Below, one piece after another: positions 1-11,601 of a stretch of DNA of 64,000 bases. Both the position numbers and the translations under genes were made by a program. Source of the DNA: Daphnia pulex. Taxonomy: Eukaryota > Arthropoda > Branchiopoda > Diplostraca > Daphniidae. Below the pieces are notes generated by a model. It had not been told where the DNA came from, made no database searches, and worked only from the letters and a program-made list of their open reading frames with translations. The first letter of the stretch is position 1. Each line of letters begins with the position of its first letter. The stretch covers positions 8,990,001 through 9,054,000 of the forward strand of contig NC_060023.1 of assembly GCF_021134715.1 (NCBI RefSeq), in the 5' to 3' direction.

Positions 1-19
1 AACCCAAAACGAATTTAGG

Positions 20-1158
20 ATGCTGACAAAGGAGTACCGCATACCAATGCCCATCAGTGTTTCAGAGGTCTGTATACATACAATGTAGTAGAATGGTTTG
101 ACACGTAAAAGAATGTATATCTCAACTTTATCTAACTCAACTTTGAACCACAGTACAAAATAGGGCAGTTGTACATGATAGCGAAGCATAGCAACGAGCA
201 GTCTGCTGAAGGAGAAGGAGTTGAAGTTGTGGCTAATGATCCTCATGAAGACCCTCAGCATGGACCGGGACAGTATACAGAAAAACGAATATACCTCTTC
301 AGGTATGTGCTCCTACAAATGTGTTTGTGCTCGTAACAACCAACTTATCATTCTTGTTGCTTTCAGTCGTCTCCCACAGTGGATTAGATCTCTTATTCCC
401 AAAATCTTCTATATAACAGAGAAAGCATGGAACTATTATCCTCACACTACCACAGAATATACAGTATGGTCTCTTTAAAGCTTCTGTGTTAATTACCATG
501 TTTACACTTCTTTTGATTGTGTATGTGCAGTGCTCTTTCCTACCGAGATTCATCATCAATGTTGAAACATGTTATGAGGATAATGCAGGAACTAATGATA
601 ATGTATTAAGCCTACAGTACTAATTGTGTAATCTTGCCTTCTAATCCTGTTTTACTTATCAAACAGGCTTTAAATCTCAATGAGGGCCAGCTGAGTGCAC
701 GAGAAGTGGATTTCATTGACATCGCCTACGACGATATTAGCCCGAAGCATTACAAAGCAGAGGAGGACTTGAAAACATGGAAGTCGGAGATGACTGGAAG
801 AGGCCCTCTTGCACAAGATTGGATGAAAAGTGATTTCCAACCAATGATGTGCTCTTACAAGGTGGTTTCAGTCTGCTTCGAGGTCTGGGGTCTCCAAACC
901 AAAGTTGAAGACTACGTCCACCGGGCCATTCGCGAAATCCTGCTAGTCGGCCACCGGCAAGCCGTCGCTTGGCTGGATCAATGGTTCAACATGACGGAGA
1001 AGGACGTTCGAAAATACGAAAATGAAATGCACACTGTCACCAACGAAAAAGTATTGCATCAGCCGACTGTGGTCGCTTCCCCCATTTCATCACCAGTAGA
1101 TGCCGATCAGCCAGAAGTGGCTACCCCAACTAGACGTAGTTGGTTTAATTGGTCGTAG
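20..1158 (+). CDS. PITPNC1: Cytoplasmic phosphatidylinositol transfer protein (PITPNC1 / rdgB-beta type), complete
   Basis: Five exons join in frame: 20-67, 154-302, 367-463, 531-602, 667-1158, giving 285 residues. All introns have GT-AG ends. The start MLTKEYRIPMPISV is the usual N-terminus of class II PITPs, and the ATG lies only 19 bases from the window edge, so the promoter is not visible. Further hallmarks are YKIGQLYMIAKHSNEQS, GPGQYTEKRIY, PKIFYITEKAWNYYP, CSYK and FEVWGLQTKVE. The family moves phosphatidylinositol or phosphatidic acid between membranes in the cytosol. The protein stops soon after the lipid-binding domain, with a short Ser/Pro/Thr tail, and lacks the DDHD and LNS2 domains of long rdgB. 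That separates it from rdgB itself. It is closest by eye to PITPNC1 rather than PITP-alpha/beta because of EKAWNYYP and GLQTKVE. Confidence 0.93.
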
Positions 1159-2097
1159 CTGGTGAAGTATACCTTTATTTATTTATTTGAAGGAAGTCAC
1201 TTATCACATCGCAAATGTCATAATTATCAAGTTATCACCCTACTAGTGTATAGTATTGTCTGTTGCTGTAATTGCATTTGTGTAAACTGTGAAAGCTTTT
1301 GTTTGAAAACTTGAGGAAAAAGAGACTCGACGACAAATTGCCTTTGCTCTGCACTAAATATTTACCAAATGGCTAAAGGTCCAAAGAGCCCGTCTCTCGG
1401 AAGTAGGTACGTGAAATTCCCAAAGAGTAACGTACCATCATTCACTCTCGGTTGTGATTCAATAATGAGGCTAACGCACATATACTTATAAGAATATGAT
1501 GTTGTCATAGTCCTTGTTTTCAATGTCCTGGTTACTTGTTGAATTTTTGAGTTCCTTTCACCAAAATTTCTTCTAATTGTTATTTGTTTTTGGTTGATTT
1601 GATTTTCCCTTTCTTTTTTGTTCATGAATTAAGGTGGTTAGTATTTTGAACTTTATTAATGATGTATTGTATACATTACGTATTATTATAGCAGTTTCCG
1701 ATGTACAAGCCTGTATGCTTTAAATCTCTAGGAGCTTATTGTCTTGAGCGTGTTAACATTTGTGAAATGTCAAACATTCAACTTCGTCGTTCGCTTTCCT
1801 TTCGATTGAACAGCCCGACATGTGTCTTGCCTTGTTAGCTTTATTTTTGGAAAATCAGAAGTGACGTTGCATTTATAATGTTTCCGCTGATTAAATTAAT
1901 TGATGTCATGTATAAGAGAAATCAGAAAAGTATCTAGTTTTAAATTTCTTTATTAATATTATTAAGAAATAAATAGACATTAGCATTATAATTGGAACAT
2001 GAAAATGTTTGATTTAGATTTGTTTTTGATTTGGTTTTTGATTTTGTTTGTAACGTCGATTGGCAAAAATTAACATAAATACTGTGTGGTGTTCCTT
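1159..2097. other. Intergenic, probable PITP 3' UTR and convergent gene tails
   Basis: This is AT-rich sequence between a plus-strand and a minus-strand gene. The first few hundred bases are probably the PITP 3' UTR. A T/G-rich low-complexity stretch with repeated TTTGATTT words lies near 2010-2055. I see no open frame resembling a protein. Confidence 0.5.
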
Positions 2098-3050
2098 TCA
2101 AAACATGTTCACAAGTTTGAAAATAGATACTGGGCAAGTGTAGTAACGTGTCCAGCATTTTCCTTCTTTACCGGCGCGATAGGCGTCAGTGTAATCATCT
2201 TCCACCGGTTTCTGGAGCACTTCCAATTCCGGAATGTTTGTCGCATCTCTTCGGATCCGGTTGCCACTGAGGTAAGGCTCCATAGATTTTGGTACTTTCA
2301 ACACACTTGGCCTGAAACATATCAACAACAACTTTATTTAAATAATTTCAAGTGAAATCGAATGGAAAATATCTACGTGAATATCAAATCGATGATTTTG
2401 CCTAAAAGCCCATGATGGGCTAGCGGAGCTTCGGCCATTTCACATATAGCACGAAGTAAACATGTCTGGCCATCAAATCCTAAACTGTGAAAACAAACAA
2501 ATCGGCATAAATTTAATTGATTTGCATTTAAATGTGTCTACACATACTTTTCAAAGACGCCTTGAGCGTGCTGATAGACAGATCGTCTTTCGTGATTGGC
2601 TCTTTGTTCTTCGAAGAATTCGAAATCTATTTGACTTTCGTCCATTTCTCCCTCGAGATTGTTGGTATCCAGCCTGCCCAGCGTGCTGTACAGGTTGTTG
2701 AGGTCTTTGTAGGTGGGCAAAACGAAGCGGTAAACCAAATCGAAAGTCAAAAAGCTGAAAGAGTTGTTGAGAGGGGTGATGGGCATGATGAGATCGAACA
2801 AGAATCTGGTGCTAGTGTTGGGTGGCAAAGACCAAGAGGATCGCTTAATCCGGCGAGATTTCCGCTCGACCGGTTGCTGCTGATGGCCCGTTCCGCTGTA
2901 CATCATTCCGGCTTCAGGTAATTCGACTATCGAAAGATCGTCAACAAATCGATCGGTTGCCATTTGTGTATCGGATAGACACGAGTCGTAAAAGGAAGCG
3001 AAGACTAAGACGCCAACCGTCAGCATCAATCCGATCCGGACGCCCGTCAT
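2098..3050 (-). CDS. DM4/DM12-family secreted protein, long form (left pair)
   Basis: Three exons on the minus strand (2548-3050, 2377-2484, 2098-2311) splice in frame to 274 residues. A hydrophobic signal peptide (GLMLTVGVLVFASF) begins the protein, followed by a basic KSRRIKRSSWSLP motif typical of a cleavage site. Exon 2 carries the core FGFDGQTCLLRAICEMAEAP, and exon 3 ends with a Tyr-Ala-rich stretch and the CW-x5-CP motif. This Cys-rich C-terminal layout is the arthropod DM4/12 domain, whose biochemical role is not established. Both introns fall inside the domain (phases 2 and 2). The gene is closest to the long form at 38032-39012 in length, in PLNNSFSF versus PLNNTFSS and in intron positions. 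The ATG was chosen because it opens the signal peptide. Confidence 0.87.
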
Positions 3051-4740
3051 TCCTGTGTAGTTGAAAATTCCTAGGAAGTGACTGAAGATACTCGATGGAG
3101 AAACGGGGCCTTCTTATACATTTCGGACGCACATTGTGCAGCAGCAAGGAGGAAGTTACGAAAGTTCAATGATTTGGAATATGATTTCCTGATTCCCGTG
3201 CAAAGCAATACATTGTTTACTTTTGGATGACGGCCAATGTGCCCGTTACAGTGTCTCTCCCGCGGGAAATTGATGTCGCAGCAAAGGTAATGTTGCATGA
3301 CACATTATTGAGTTATCTTGGAATTCCAGCGGATGTCCATCGTCTTGGGAAATGTGACTCGGAACTCACATCAGTGTAGACGAATATATAACGGGTCGAG
3401 TGGACGAGTTGACTTGTTAACCGGAAGGATTTTTCGGAGGTTAACCGGAAGTATATTCAATTTGTACATTGAAAACATGTCGATGCGTTTCTCCCTAGGA
3501 ATTTTTCTAGTTTTCTTTTCAAACATTTTGAAAAAATTGACCCGATTCTATTAAGCAGTTGAAATAGCAACAGTACGCGGAAATTAAATTGTAGCAGCAG
3601 AAATCGTGTCCCTTATTTATCTAATCCAGATAATACCGCATTATTATTTGTTGCTTTCCAAGATAATGTGATCGTTATCGATCGTTATCTTGATAATGGA
3701 AGGGGAATAGAGTGGCAGTAGAATATTGTCACATGAGTTAACTTTTTACAGAAATAGACGTTGACTCTTCTCCTACTTGTCTTTTTGATTATTGGAAACG
3801 TTTTCTGACTCTGTGAGGAGCTTTGGTATTGTGTAGGCTACATGTTTTGTTGTTTTTATCGATTAAATCCAGCCCCCCTCCCCCATATTACCAGGGTAGA
3901 TAGAAGAAAACTTTTATTAGTTAATAAAATTTTTCAAATTTAAAGTACCAATAATACCGATATTTATAGACGACGATTAGTAAAATTGCAATGTCGCCGG
4001 CTCGCCGCTAAGAAACAAAAGAACGTTTCCCACCCTTTCCACTTCATTAGACGTTGGAACTCGTTGGCGGTGGAAGTTATAAAAATGGTCGTGCTCTGAA
4101 TTCTCACCAGTTATTCTACAATTTGACAAAGTTGACAATTGAATCTGTCGCTTTCAGTGTGGTGGAATAAATGTGTCGTACAAACGTTTCAATTCAAACT
4201 TTTATTCAACATTTTTCTCCGGGATCGTGACTCACCCTTTGCTGCATCAGACCCAAACTCTCAAAAACAATCCATGTTTCTCAATGGCAAACAATGACTA
4301 ATTTACTGTGCTATAACATCACTTCGTGGAGGGCCTACCTGTCACCAGTCGTTAGCAGCTGCCAATTAAGTCATCAAAAAGTAGTAAGTCGAAAAAACAA
4401 AATTTCCCTTCCCCTTTCACGTGGTGATTTTTTGGTGGGTTTTTGGTCGTTAGTGAGAACAAAGCATTTTTGTGCAATTGATTTTATGACTTTGATTAGA
4501 GCAATTATTTTGAAGGAGATAACGTTGAAAATGACTTTTATTTTTCGAATTTTACGAATCTCCAGTGCGAACGTTTTTGTCAGGCAAATTACCCGTGTAT
4601 TTATCTAAATCTTGATTTCACGTGTTAGCAAACACTAAAAATAAATATGAATAGAACTGTTTTTGATTCAGGGTTGGTTTTTGATTGGTGAGCTCATAAT
4701 CGTAAAATGCTAATCACGTGCAAAAATTTTCCTTTGCCAC
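3051..4740. other. Intergenic stretch with one orphan TATA-like site
   Basis: The first 100-200 bases to the right are the promoter side of the long DM4/12 gene. A plus-strand TATAAAAA at 4078-4085 is followed by no recognisable coding exon. The rest is AT-rich, with no RNA gene or repeat that I can support. Confidence 0.4.
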
Positions 4741-5599
4741 TTACAAACTCAACATTTTGAATACGTTAATTGGACAGTTTGCGTAGTGACTCCAACAAGA
4801 GCCATCCTTTCCTCGGCGATAAGCTTGCGTGTACTCATCTTCGACAGGTGCCGCAACAAAGTCCAAATCTTGCAAGATGACGTCATCGTGTACATTTAAA
4901 TCTCCTGAACGCTTGAATCGGTTCTCCCCAAAATAGGGCTCCATCTTGGCAGGCATTTTCATCAGGCTAGGCCTGTTTTATATTATTATTTAATTCTGTA
5001 GAAATGTCAAATTTGTTTTAACAATTTTTCGTTACGTTAAAACAAGTTCGACGAGTTTTCCCAAAAGTCCGTTGCTGGAAAGTGGCGCTTCAGACATCTC
5101 GCAAATAGCTCGGAGCACGCAGGCTGTGCCGTTGACTCCAAAGCTGACGATTAGAAATCAAGTAAATGTTATTTATTCAACTTTTGAGACAAATTGCTTT
5201 TTTATACTTTTGGAAAAATCCTTCGATGTATTGATAGAGGGATCTTCTTTCCTGATTGGCTCGTTGTTCGTCGACGAATTCTTCGTCCACCTCGATACCT
5301 TTCTCTTTGAGACGGCCGAAACTGTTGTACAAAGTGTTGAGGTTGTTGTTGTTCGGTACGGGCCAGGTTGACGGGAAGTCGAACCAAAGATAAGTGTTGG
5401 TTTGATTGATGAGCGACAGCACAGGAACGATGATCTCGCCGGTAACTTTGAAAATACTTCGAGGAAGCGAAAGAACTGACCGTTTCTGTTGACGGTGAAA
5501 ATGGCCCGGTTGGCCAACGGCCACCGAGTCGACATTTGTCATGTGAAAGCCGATTAATACTAGCGCAAAGCATGGCCAATTGATTACTTGTGATTTCAT
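4741..5599 (-). CDS. DM4/DM12-family secreted protein, short form (left pair)
   Basis: Exons 5208-5599, 5036-5143 and 4741-4972 join to 243 residues. The start at 5599 opens the signal peptide MKSQVINWPCFALVLIGF; an in-frame ATG 14 codons upstream (5641) would put a polar leader before it and is less likely. Domain landmarks are QQKRSVLSLP, TYLWFDFPSTWPVP, FVDEQRANQERRSLY, C-x3-RAICEMSEAPL and the C-terminal CW-x5-CP. A palindromic TATA box (CTTATATAAAG, 5678-5688) lies about 80 bp upstream. The intron phases match those of the other three DM4/12 genes here, and the TYLWFD motif pairs it with the gene at 40387-41236. Molecular function is unknown. Confidence 0.86.
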
Positions 5600-6331
5600 T
5601 TTACTCCTCTGTGAGTTGGGTCTGGCGAGACTGTTGAGCAAACGGCAACTGATGGCTCGACAGCTCCGATTACCCCCTTATATAAAGCTCGATTTGAACT
5701 ATTTTTATTCTCTCATTGTATTGATTATTTTTTAATGGGAGTAGATCAGTTTGCCAACGGTATCTAATTCCATTTTCTGATTCGTTCACAAATTTTTGTG
5801 TGGGAATTTATTAGTTGAGTTTCCCACCCATTGTAAATGGAAAATTCGGACCGTTTCCGTATTCTCTGTTCTTCCGTTTTTGACCGGATACAAGTCAATC
5901 CTTAAATTCGCACGATATTCTCGAATCTCAAAAAGACAAATGTCCATCAAATAACTGTCATATCCCCTGTCGATTGAGAATAATTTGCCTGTTTACATCG
6001 TTCTAAAGTCAACGAACTTTTGATAATCGAACGCTTCATTCATTCTCTTTGAAGAACCAACGATGACTTTGCCATTTCTTTCGGCTGCCTGTTGACATTA
6101 CCCTTGAATTTGAATGACCCGAGATAATGGTTTGCGTTCCGCTAAAAAAACGCTAATGCTTATCTTGATCATATTTGTATCCTTTGACGCACCAGCATTG
6201 TGCTTAAAGAACCTTATTATTACAGTTAATGAAGTAAACTTTTGTGTCGTTATAAAAGTGTATTGAAACAGAAACCGCGTGGAATGATATTTTTTCAGCT
6301 AAAACATGTCCCAAACAAATCGAAGAGCTTC
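5600..6331. other. Intergenic between DM4/12 gene and hemoglobin cluster
   Basis: This holds the minus-strand TATA box of the DM4/12 gene (5678-5688) and, near the hemoglobin end, an isolated plus-strand TATAAAAG at 6251-6258 with no coding exon after it. No open frame of note was seen. Confidence 0.4.
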
Positions 6332-7829
6332 TTAGTTCTTGGGAGAAACTCCGTTAACGAAAACGGTCAAAACGCCCTTCCATGAGTCCAAATCGTCGGA
6401 GGAGACACCCTTGGCGCCCAAAACGTCCATCAACAGACGGCCGAAATCCTGACAAATTATAGCGCGCATTTTGAAATGATTTCTTGTTTTCTTTCAGCGT
6501 GAGATTGATCTTACCTCGAAAGTTTGACGGGCAATTCCACGCTTGATGTGGCTGTATTTCATGTAGTTGATGTTGCCCAGAAGTTGCAGTTTGTCATCCA
6601 TAGCAGAGACGATAGTGTCCAGACGGTCAGCGACGAGAGCGACTTGTTGGTTGTAGTCACCGTTGGCAGACAGGGCATCAACGGCGACTCCGGAGAACTT
6701 GGCGAAGTGCTTATGGATGCGAGGAGTCTCTTTGAAGAGCCTTTTTTTTGGCAAAACAAATTGATTTGATATTTGAAACTGCTTTTTGATTGAAAGTTAA
6801 ATTCACTCACTTGATGAAGATGGAAGAGACCATGGCGTTGCGGTCATTGCGGATGGTTTCCCAGCTTCTCTGGACATCGCGGATCTGGTGGAGGGTCAGT
6901 TTAGTTTGGGGGTCGATCAAATCCTCTGGGTTCCTTCATATTTTCAGACAATTAGGTTAAACGATTTCTTCGGGTTTTTTTTATTTGGGCAAATACTCAC
7001 TTGAGGGTTTTTGAAACTCCACCGACCAATGCGCGGATTCCGTTCTTCCAGGCGTCTCTGGCCTCAGCGTTGAAGGTGCTACCGAGCTCTTCCTCTAGGA
7101 CTTGTTCAACAATGACACCGAATTCCTTTTGATTTTTTCAACCCAATTTGTGTTATTATTTAACAACCGTCGAGCTTTTAGTTCATTAATCCAGAAACTT
7201 ACCTCAAACATGGCGGGGGTAACACCGCGGGGTTGATGGGCACCGCCGAGAGCGTTCAATTGATTGGCCAAAAGTTCCTGGCTGGACAGGGACTGGATGA
7301 CGACGTTCAAACCGGCCAAGATGGTGTAAGCCTGGGCCAAGAAGTTTCCGTTGCTCAACAATTCGGATTGAGGAACATCAGCGAACTTGCTAAATTTCTT
7401 TTGGTATTCGGGGTGGGCCTTGATGAAGCTGAAGGCGAATTTTATGTTAATTTAAAGAATAGCTTTTGAAAAGTTTATTTTGTAATTGGGTTGAAAAACA
7501 TACCGGTAAAGAACTTGAGGAGCGACATCACCATCTTTCTTTGCCTGATCCCAGGTCTTGCGGATGATGCTGCGTTCGTGAGAGCTGAGGATGCCGGTAC
7601 TTTCTTCGTCAAGAGTAACGGTGGTGACGCTGGTGGTCACAGTGGTTACCTTGGTGCCAGGCTGAAATAAGAAAAAAAGGGGTTGATTATTTAATTTCCA
7701 ATTTGAATTTTGTGTTGTCTCAAACTGCATCTAAACGATACCAGTTTTGTTTTTAAATGAATTACTTACCGCATAAGCGCTGACAGCGACGACGATGCCG
7801 ATGAAAAGAGCGAGGGAGAGGACCTGCAT
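6332..7829 (-). CDS. Hb: Two-domain hemoglobin 1 (most downstream copy)
   Basis: Seven exons: 7770-7829 (signal peptide MQVLSLALFIGIVVAVSAYA), 7504-7661, 7203-7428, 7001-7125, 6811-6933, 6515-6740, 6332-6448; 344 residues. Intron phases are 0,2,0,2,2,0, so each globin domain has the ancestral B12.2 and G7.0 introns plus a bridge intron. Domain 1 has a Thr-rich N-terminal extension (PGTKVTTVTTSVTTV), Gln at the distal position and proximal His about 137 in GGAHQPRG. Domain 2 has distal Gln and proximal His about 295 in NYMKYSH. It acts as an extracellular hemolymph oxygen carrier. This copy departs from the central ones: KNPEDLIDPQ instead of KKSEDLADPQ, EFGVIVEQVLEEE in exon 4, and IARQTFE rather than IPRGxWE. 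The TACGTG site at 7967 suggests hypoxia control. Confidence 0.96.
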
Positions 7830-7900
7830 GTTTGGAAGATGCGTTTAGCTTGAAATGTGTTCAGACAGCCAACTGATGCCTTCTTACTGAATTACCGTCC

Positions 7901-7972
7901 CTTAAATACTAGCTGAGTAGAACGTTTGACCTCTGTTGTTGTGCCTTCTTGGCTGTAAACATAGCCTACGTG
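7901..7972 (-). promoter_or_regulatory. Promoter of hemoglobin 1: TATA-like box and hypoxia-response motif
   Basis: On the coding strand the sequence AGTATTTAAG (7901-7910) sits about 75 bp before the ATG. TACGTG, the HIF-binding motif shown to act in Daphnia hemoglobin promoters, lies at 7967-7972, 138 bp before the ATG. A CACGTG follows at 8005-8010. Confidence 0.75.
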
Positions 7973-8925
7973 ACGATGTAGAGCCGAAATTGATCTTAAA
8001 ATAGCACGTGTGTCTGGCTGTTGATGATTATCTTTTTATCCTTTGAACTTTTATCTGGTTGCCGGCCGCTTGTTTGCTTGGCTGAAAAATGGACTATGTC
8101 ACTACGAGGAAGTCTCGTGTCATCCTTGTACGGGTCGACCGAAGGCCGGCTAACATGTTTTTTCTGTCAAAGAATTGTTTTTTGTTTTTATTTTTCCAAC
8201 TTTAACTGAAGTATTTAAAATAATTCCCTCTTTATTGTTTTTGCAGTCTTTTGACCGCGCAGAGGTCGAAAAAATATGCCTAGTTATACGCCTACGTCAA
8301 GATTTCGCTTGTTGTTGTCGCAAACAATTATTTCGCTTGTCGGCCTCATTTTATTTTGAGATCTTTCGCTAACTTTGTTTCAATATCAAGAGATTGATAT
8401 TGAAATGTGTAAGGTTTATATTACCTTGAAATGTAAAGTTTTTATGATTACTCAGCACTGCTGAATAATTTATCAATAGACACTTGCCGCTTATTAATGC
8501 GTATTAATGTTATAATTTAAACTCATTTTCTTTTCGTGTCCCAAGCCGAACTGATTCAAACGAGTCCGTGGAAACAACTATTTTTGAGCGGGGCGAAATT
8601 TTTGTCTGTATTTCATTTACTTTTTCTTTTATGGCATTTTCAATTTTAATACAAAGCAGGAAAGAGAGGATAACAAATGTTTATAGACGAATATTTAAAA
8701 TTTAAACCCGTTATTTATTGACCAGTCGATGATTCTACCAATCAGAAATTTCAGCTCGACACTAAAGTTGCAGTAGTAACACGAGTATTTTTTTAATAAT
8801 TTAAAATCATTTTACAATGAAGAGAGAAATTTTTGTGGACTAATTAAGTAATTGTATTTCAAAAAAATCTATTTGAATCATTTCCAACATTGTAACCTTA
8901 TTTGGGTAAAAAGACTTGAGCAAAT
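7973..8925. other. Intergenic between hemoglobins 1 and 2
   Basis: Apart from CACGTG at 8005-8010 this is AT-rich DNA, with no supportable gene. The right end is the 3' flank of hemoglobin 2. Confidence 0.4.
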
Positions 8926-10443
8926 TTATTTCTTGGGAGCAATTCCGTTGAGGAAAACGCCCAAAACACCCCTCCATGAGTTCAACTCGTCAGCAGAGAG
9001 ACCCTTAGAGCTGAGAACGTCAAAAATAAGGCGGCCGAAGTCCTGTGATAGGAGAAAAAAGGTCGAATTAATAAGAAAAGTTGGCAATTGCGGCAAATAA
9101 AACTTGTAATATACCTCCCAAACTCCACGGGGAATGCTACGGGCGGCGTGGGTGTAGCGCATGTAGTTCATGTTGCCGAGAATCTGCAGTTTGTCGTCCA
9201 AAGCAGCGACCATGGAGTCCAGACGGTCGGCGACCAAAGCGACTTGCTTCTCGTAATCAGCATTACCGGCCAAAGCGTCGACAGCGACATTGGCGAACTT
9301 GGCGAAGTATTTCTGGACACGGGGAGTCTCCTTGAAGAGCCTTTGAACAACAATGTTTATGTTGAGTTGGAACAATTTTTATTGATATGCAAATCAATCA
9401 CTCACTTGATGAAGATGGATGAGACCATAGCGTTGCGTCCTCCACGGATGTTCTCCCAGGTCCTCTGAGCGTCACGGATCTGGCGACCAGTGAATTTGGT
9501 TTGGGGATCAGCCAAATCTTCGGATTTCCTTCAAGTTCAAAGCAATAATTTTAACTCTTATAAATGCTTGAGTTTGAATTTGTTTGGTCTTTCACTTGCG
9601 TTGTGGTGCGGTTCTTTTGTTTTATTTTCAAAAGTGAAATTAATGGCCGACTTACTTGAGGGTCTTGGAGATTCCGGCAACCAAAGCGGCGAGTCCGCTT
9701 TTCCAGGCGCTCTGGGCCTCAGCGTTGAAGGCGCTGCCGAGCTCTTCAGCAAGGACTCCGGTCAAGATTTCACCGAATTGCTGCATTTTTCAATTTTCAG
9801 TTTAAGTTAAAAGGCTAACAACTTGGAAATATTATTTTGAATTTGGGTTTGAAAACAAACCTCGAACATGATGGGAGTAGCTCCACGGGCTTGGTGAGCA
9901 CCACCGAGGGCGTTCAATTGGCTGGCCAAAAGTTCCTGGCTGGACAGGGACTGGACGACGACGTTCAAACCGGCCAAAATGGTGTAAGCCTGGGCCAAGA
10001 AGTTTCCGTTGCCCAAAAGTTCGTTCTGGGGAACAGTGGCGAACTTGCTGAACATCTTTTGGTATTCGGGGTGGGCAGTGACGAAGCTAAATTTACACGT
10101 ACACATTCAATTTTGATTCCACTCGGTAATCCTTAAGCGGGAAACTTACCGGTAAAGAACTTGGGGAGCGACATCGCCGTCCTTCTTGGCTTGGTCCCAG
10201 GTCTTGCGGATGACACTGCGGTCGTGAGAGCTCAAGATTCCTTCATCTCCTTCATCGGCAGAGACGGTGGTGACGGTGGTGGTGACAGTGGTCAAGGTGG
10301 TTCCGGGCTAAAAATTCAAATGGGTCAAAGTTGTTTTGATTTAACCTTTTAATTAAAAATTTGAATGTCTAACTTACAGCTTGTTGTGAGCAAGCACTGA
10401 CGAAGGCAACGAGGCCGAAAAGAAGAGCAAGCTTGAATGCCAT
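8926..10443 (-). CDS. Hb: Two-domain hemoglobin 2
   Basis: Exons 10378-10443, 10150-10307, 9861-10086, 9656-9780, 9406-9528, 9115-9340, 8926-9042 join to 346 residues. Signal peptide is MAFKLALLFGLVAFVSA, followed by CSQQA, so the mature chain probably begins near a cysteine that could form an inter-subunit disulfide. The tail PGTTLTTVTTTVTTVSADEG precedes domain 1 (proximal His about 139). Domain 2 has proximal His about 297 (NYMRYTH). The linker exon TKFTGRQIRDAQRTWENIRGG differs from its neighbours, as does the last exon (IFDVLSSKGLSADELNSW), which ends APKK. Its third intron is almost base-for-base that of hemoglobin 4. It is the only copy without a TACGTG near its promoter. Confidence 0.96.
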
Positions 10444-10512
10444 GGTTGCTGGAAGTGTTAGCTCTGGAAATATCAGTCAGCTAAGTGATGCTCTTCTGAA
10501 TATTTTCACGTT

Positions 10513-10732
10513 CTTTTATAGTAAAATTTGCCTTAAGGATTTTGCTGATAAATTTATTTTTGTAAAATGTTGTAAAAAGTTGTGATATGGGACACGCGAT
10601 GTCTGCGTCTAACCAATGAAAATTCTTTTTTTGTTCCGTTGCGGCCATATTTCACTATGCCCTTTGAACCGGCATTACTGATCATTGACCGAAGATGTTA
10701 GAACAGTACACATGTGGGAAAGTGTGTGCGTG
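10513..10732 (-). promoter_or_regulatory. Promoter of hemoglobin 2: TATA box, no TACGTG
   Basis: A TATAAAAG box (10513-10520) lies 70 bp upstream of the ATG. No TACGTG was seen in the next 500 bp. The nearest match to the minimal HIF core RCGTG is GCGTG at 10728-10732, about 285 bp upstream. Regulation may therefore be weaker or different. Confidence 0.6.
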
Positions 10733-11601
10733 ACCATCTGCACATACTAGTTTAAATTTTAGCTTTTAAACAAAAACTGCTTTTGTTGACATCTGTAAGA
10801 ATTTGAATCGAGTTCTAGAAGGTTCGCGAACAATCAGGTCGAAAGTTGTTTTCATTTTCTGATCTGATGATTCGAGCGAATATTCTTTTATTCAGCTTAC
10901 ACCAAAGCAATTTTTGCGTTTTATGGTGTTTTAATGGAGCAGATGATATATTAAAACCATTCATTAAACAATTGTTTCTATTGTGTTGACGATTTTTCCG
11001 ATTTTTGCAACATAAGATGTAAAATTTTTAATTTTTCTTGCTAACGGGAAGTTAGTAGAGCTTTTTTCCTTATCTTGTTGTGCGTTACTTGTCTGTAAGA
11101 AGATTTTCATTGAAATACTACTGAGCGTCGTTCGAAGCAAAAGTTTAGTCATCAAGTGTTATGTTTTCTTGGCGTCTCGCATTTCCAGTTTATTCGAGAT
11201 TGCCATTGATTTCTGTTTACAAAATGTATCCATGAACTCGTTCGCATCATTCTCAGTTTCAGTTTCATCTCTGTGCGCTTGTTTACAAGAATCACCAGCT
11301 GCCGTGTGGCAACTTAATATTTCAAATTAAAAGCTTTATTTTGCTAGTTTTCCTAGAATCGTTACAAGTAAATTTCAATTTGTTGCATTTTAGAACACAG
11401 ATGTGTGCAGTTTATCGATCAACGAAATCTGTACATTGCACATTTTAAAAAAGGCACGTATTCACTGCAACAGGACAGATGTTGAATCACAAAATATAAC
11501 ATTCTATGAACTTTTTTTTTAACACGATATAAGACAGTTTCTGAGCGATAATTCTAATAGGCTATCATTCAATTAATTCTTGCTAACGTCCACATAGGTT
11601 T
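10733..11601. other. Intergenic between hemoglobins 2 and 3
   Basis: AT-rich; no coding exon, RNA gene or repeat recognised. Confidence 0.4.
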
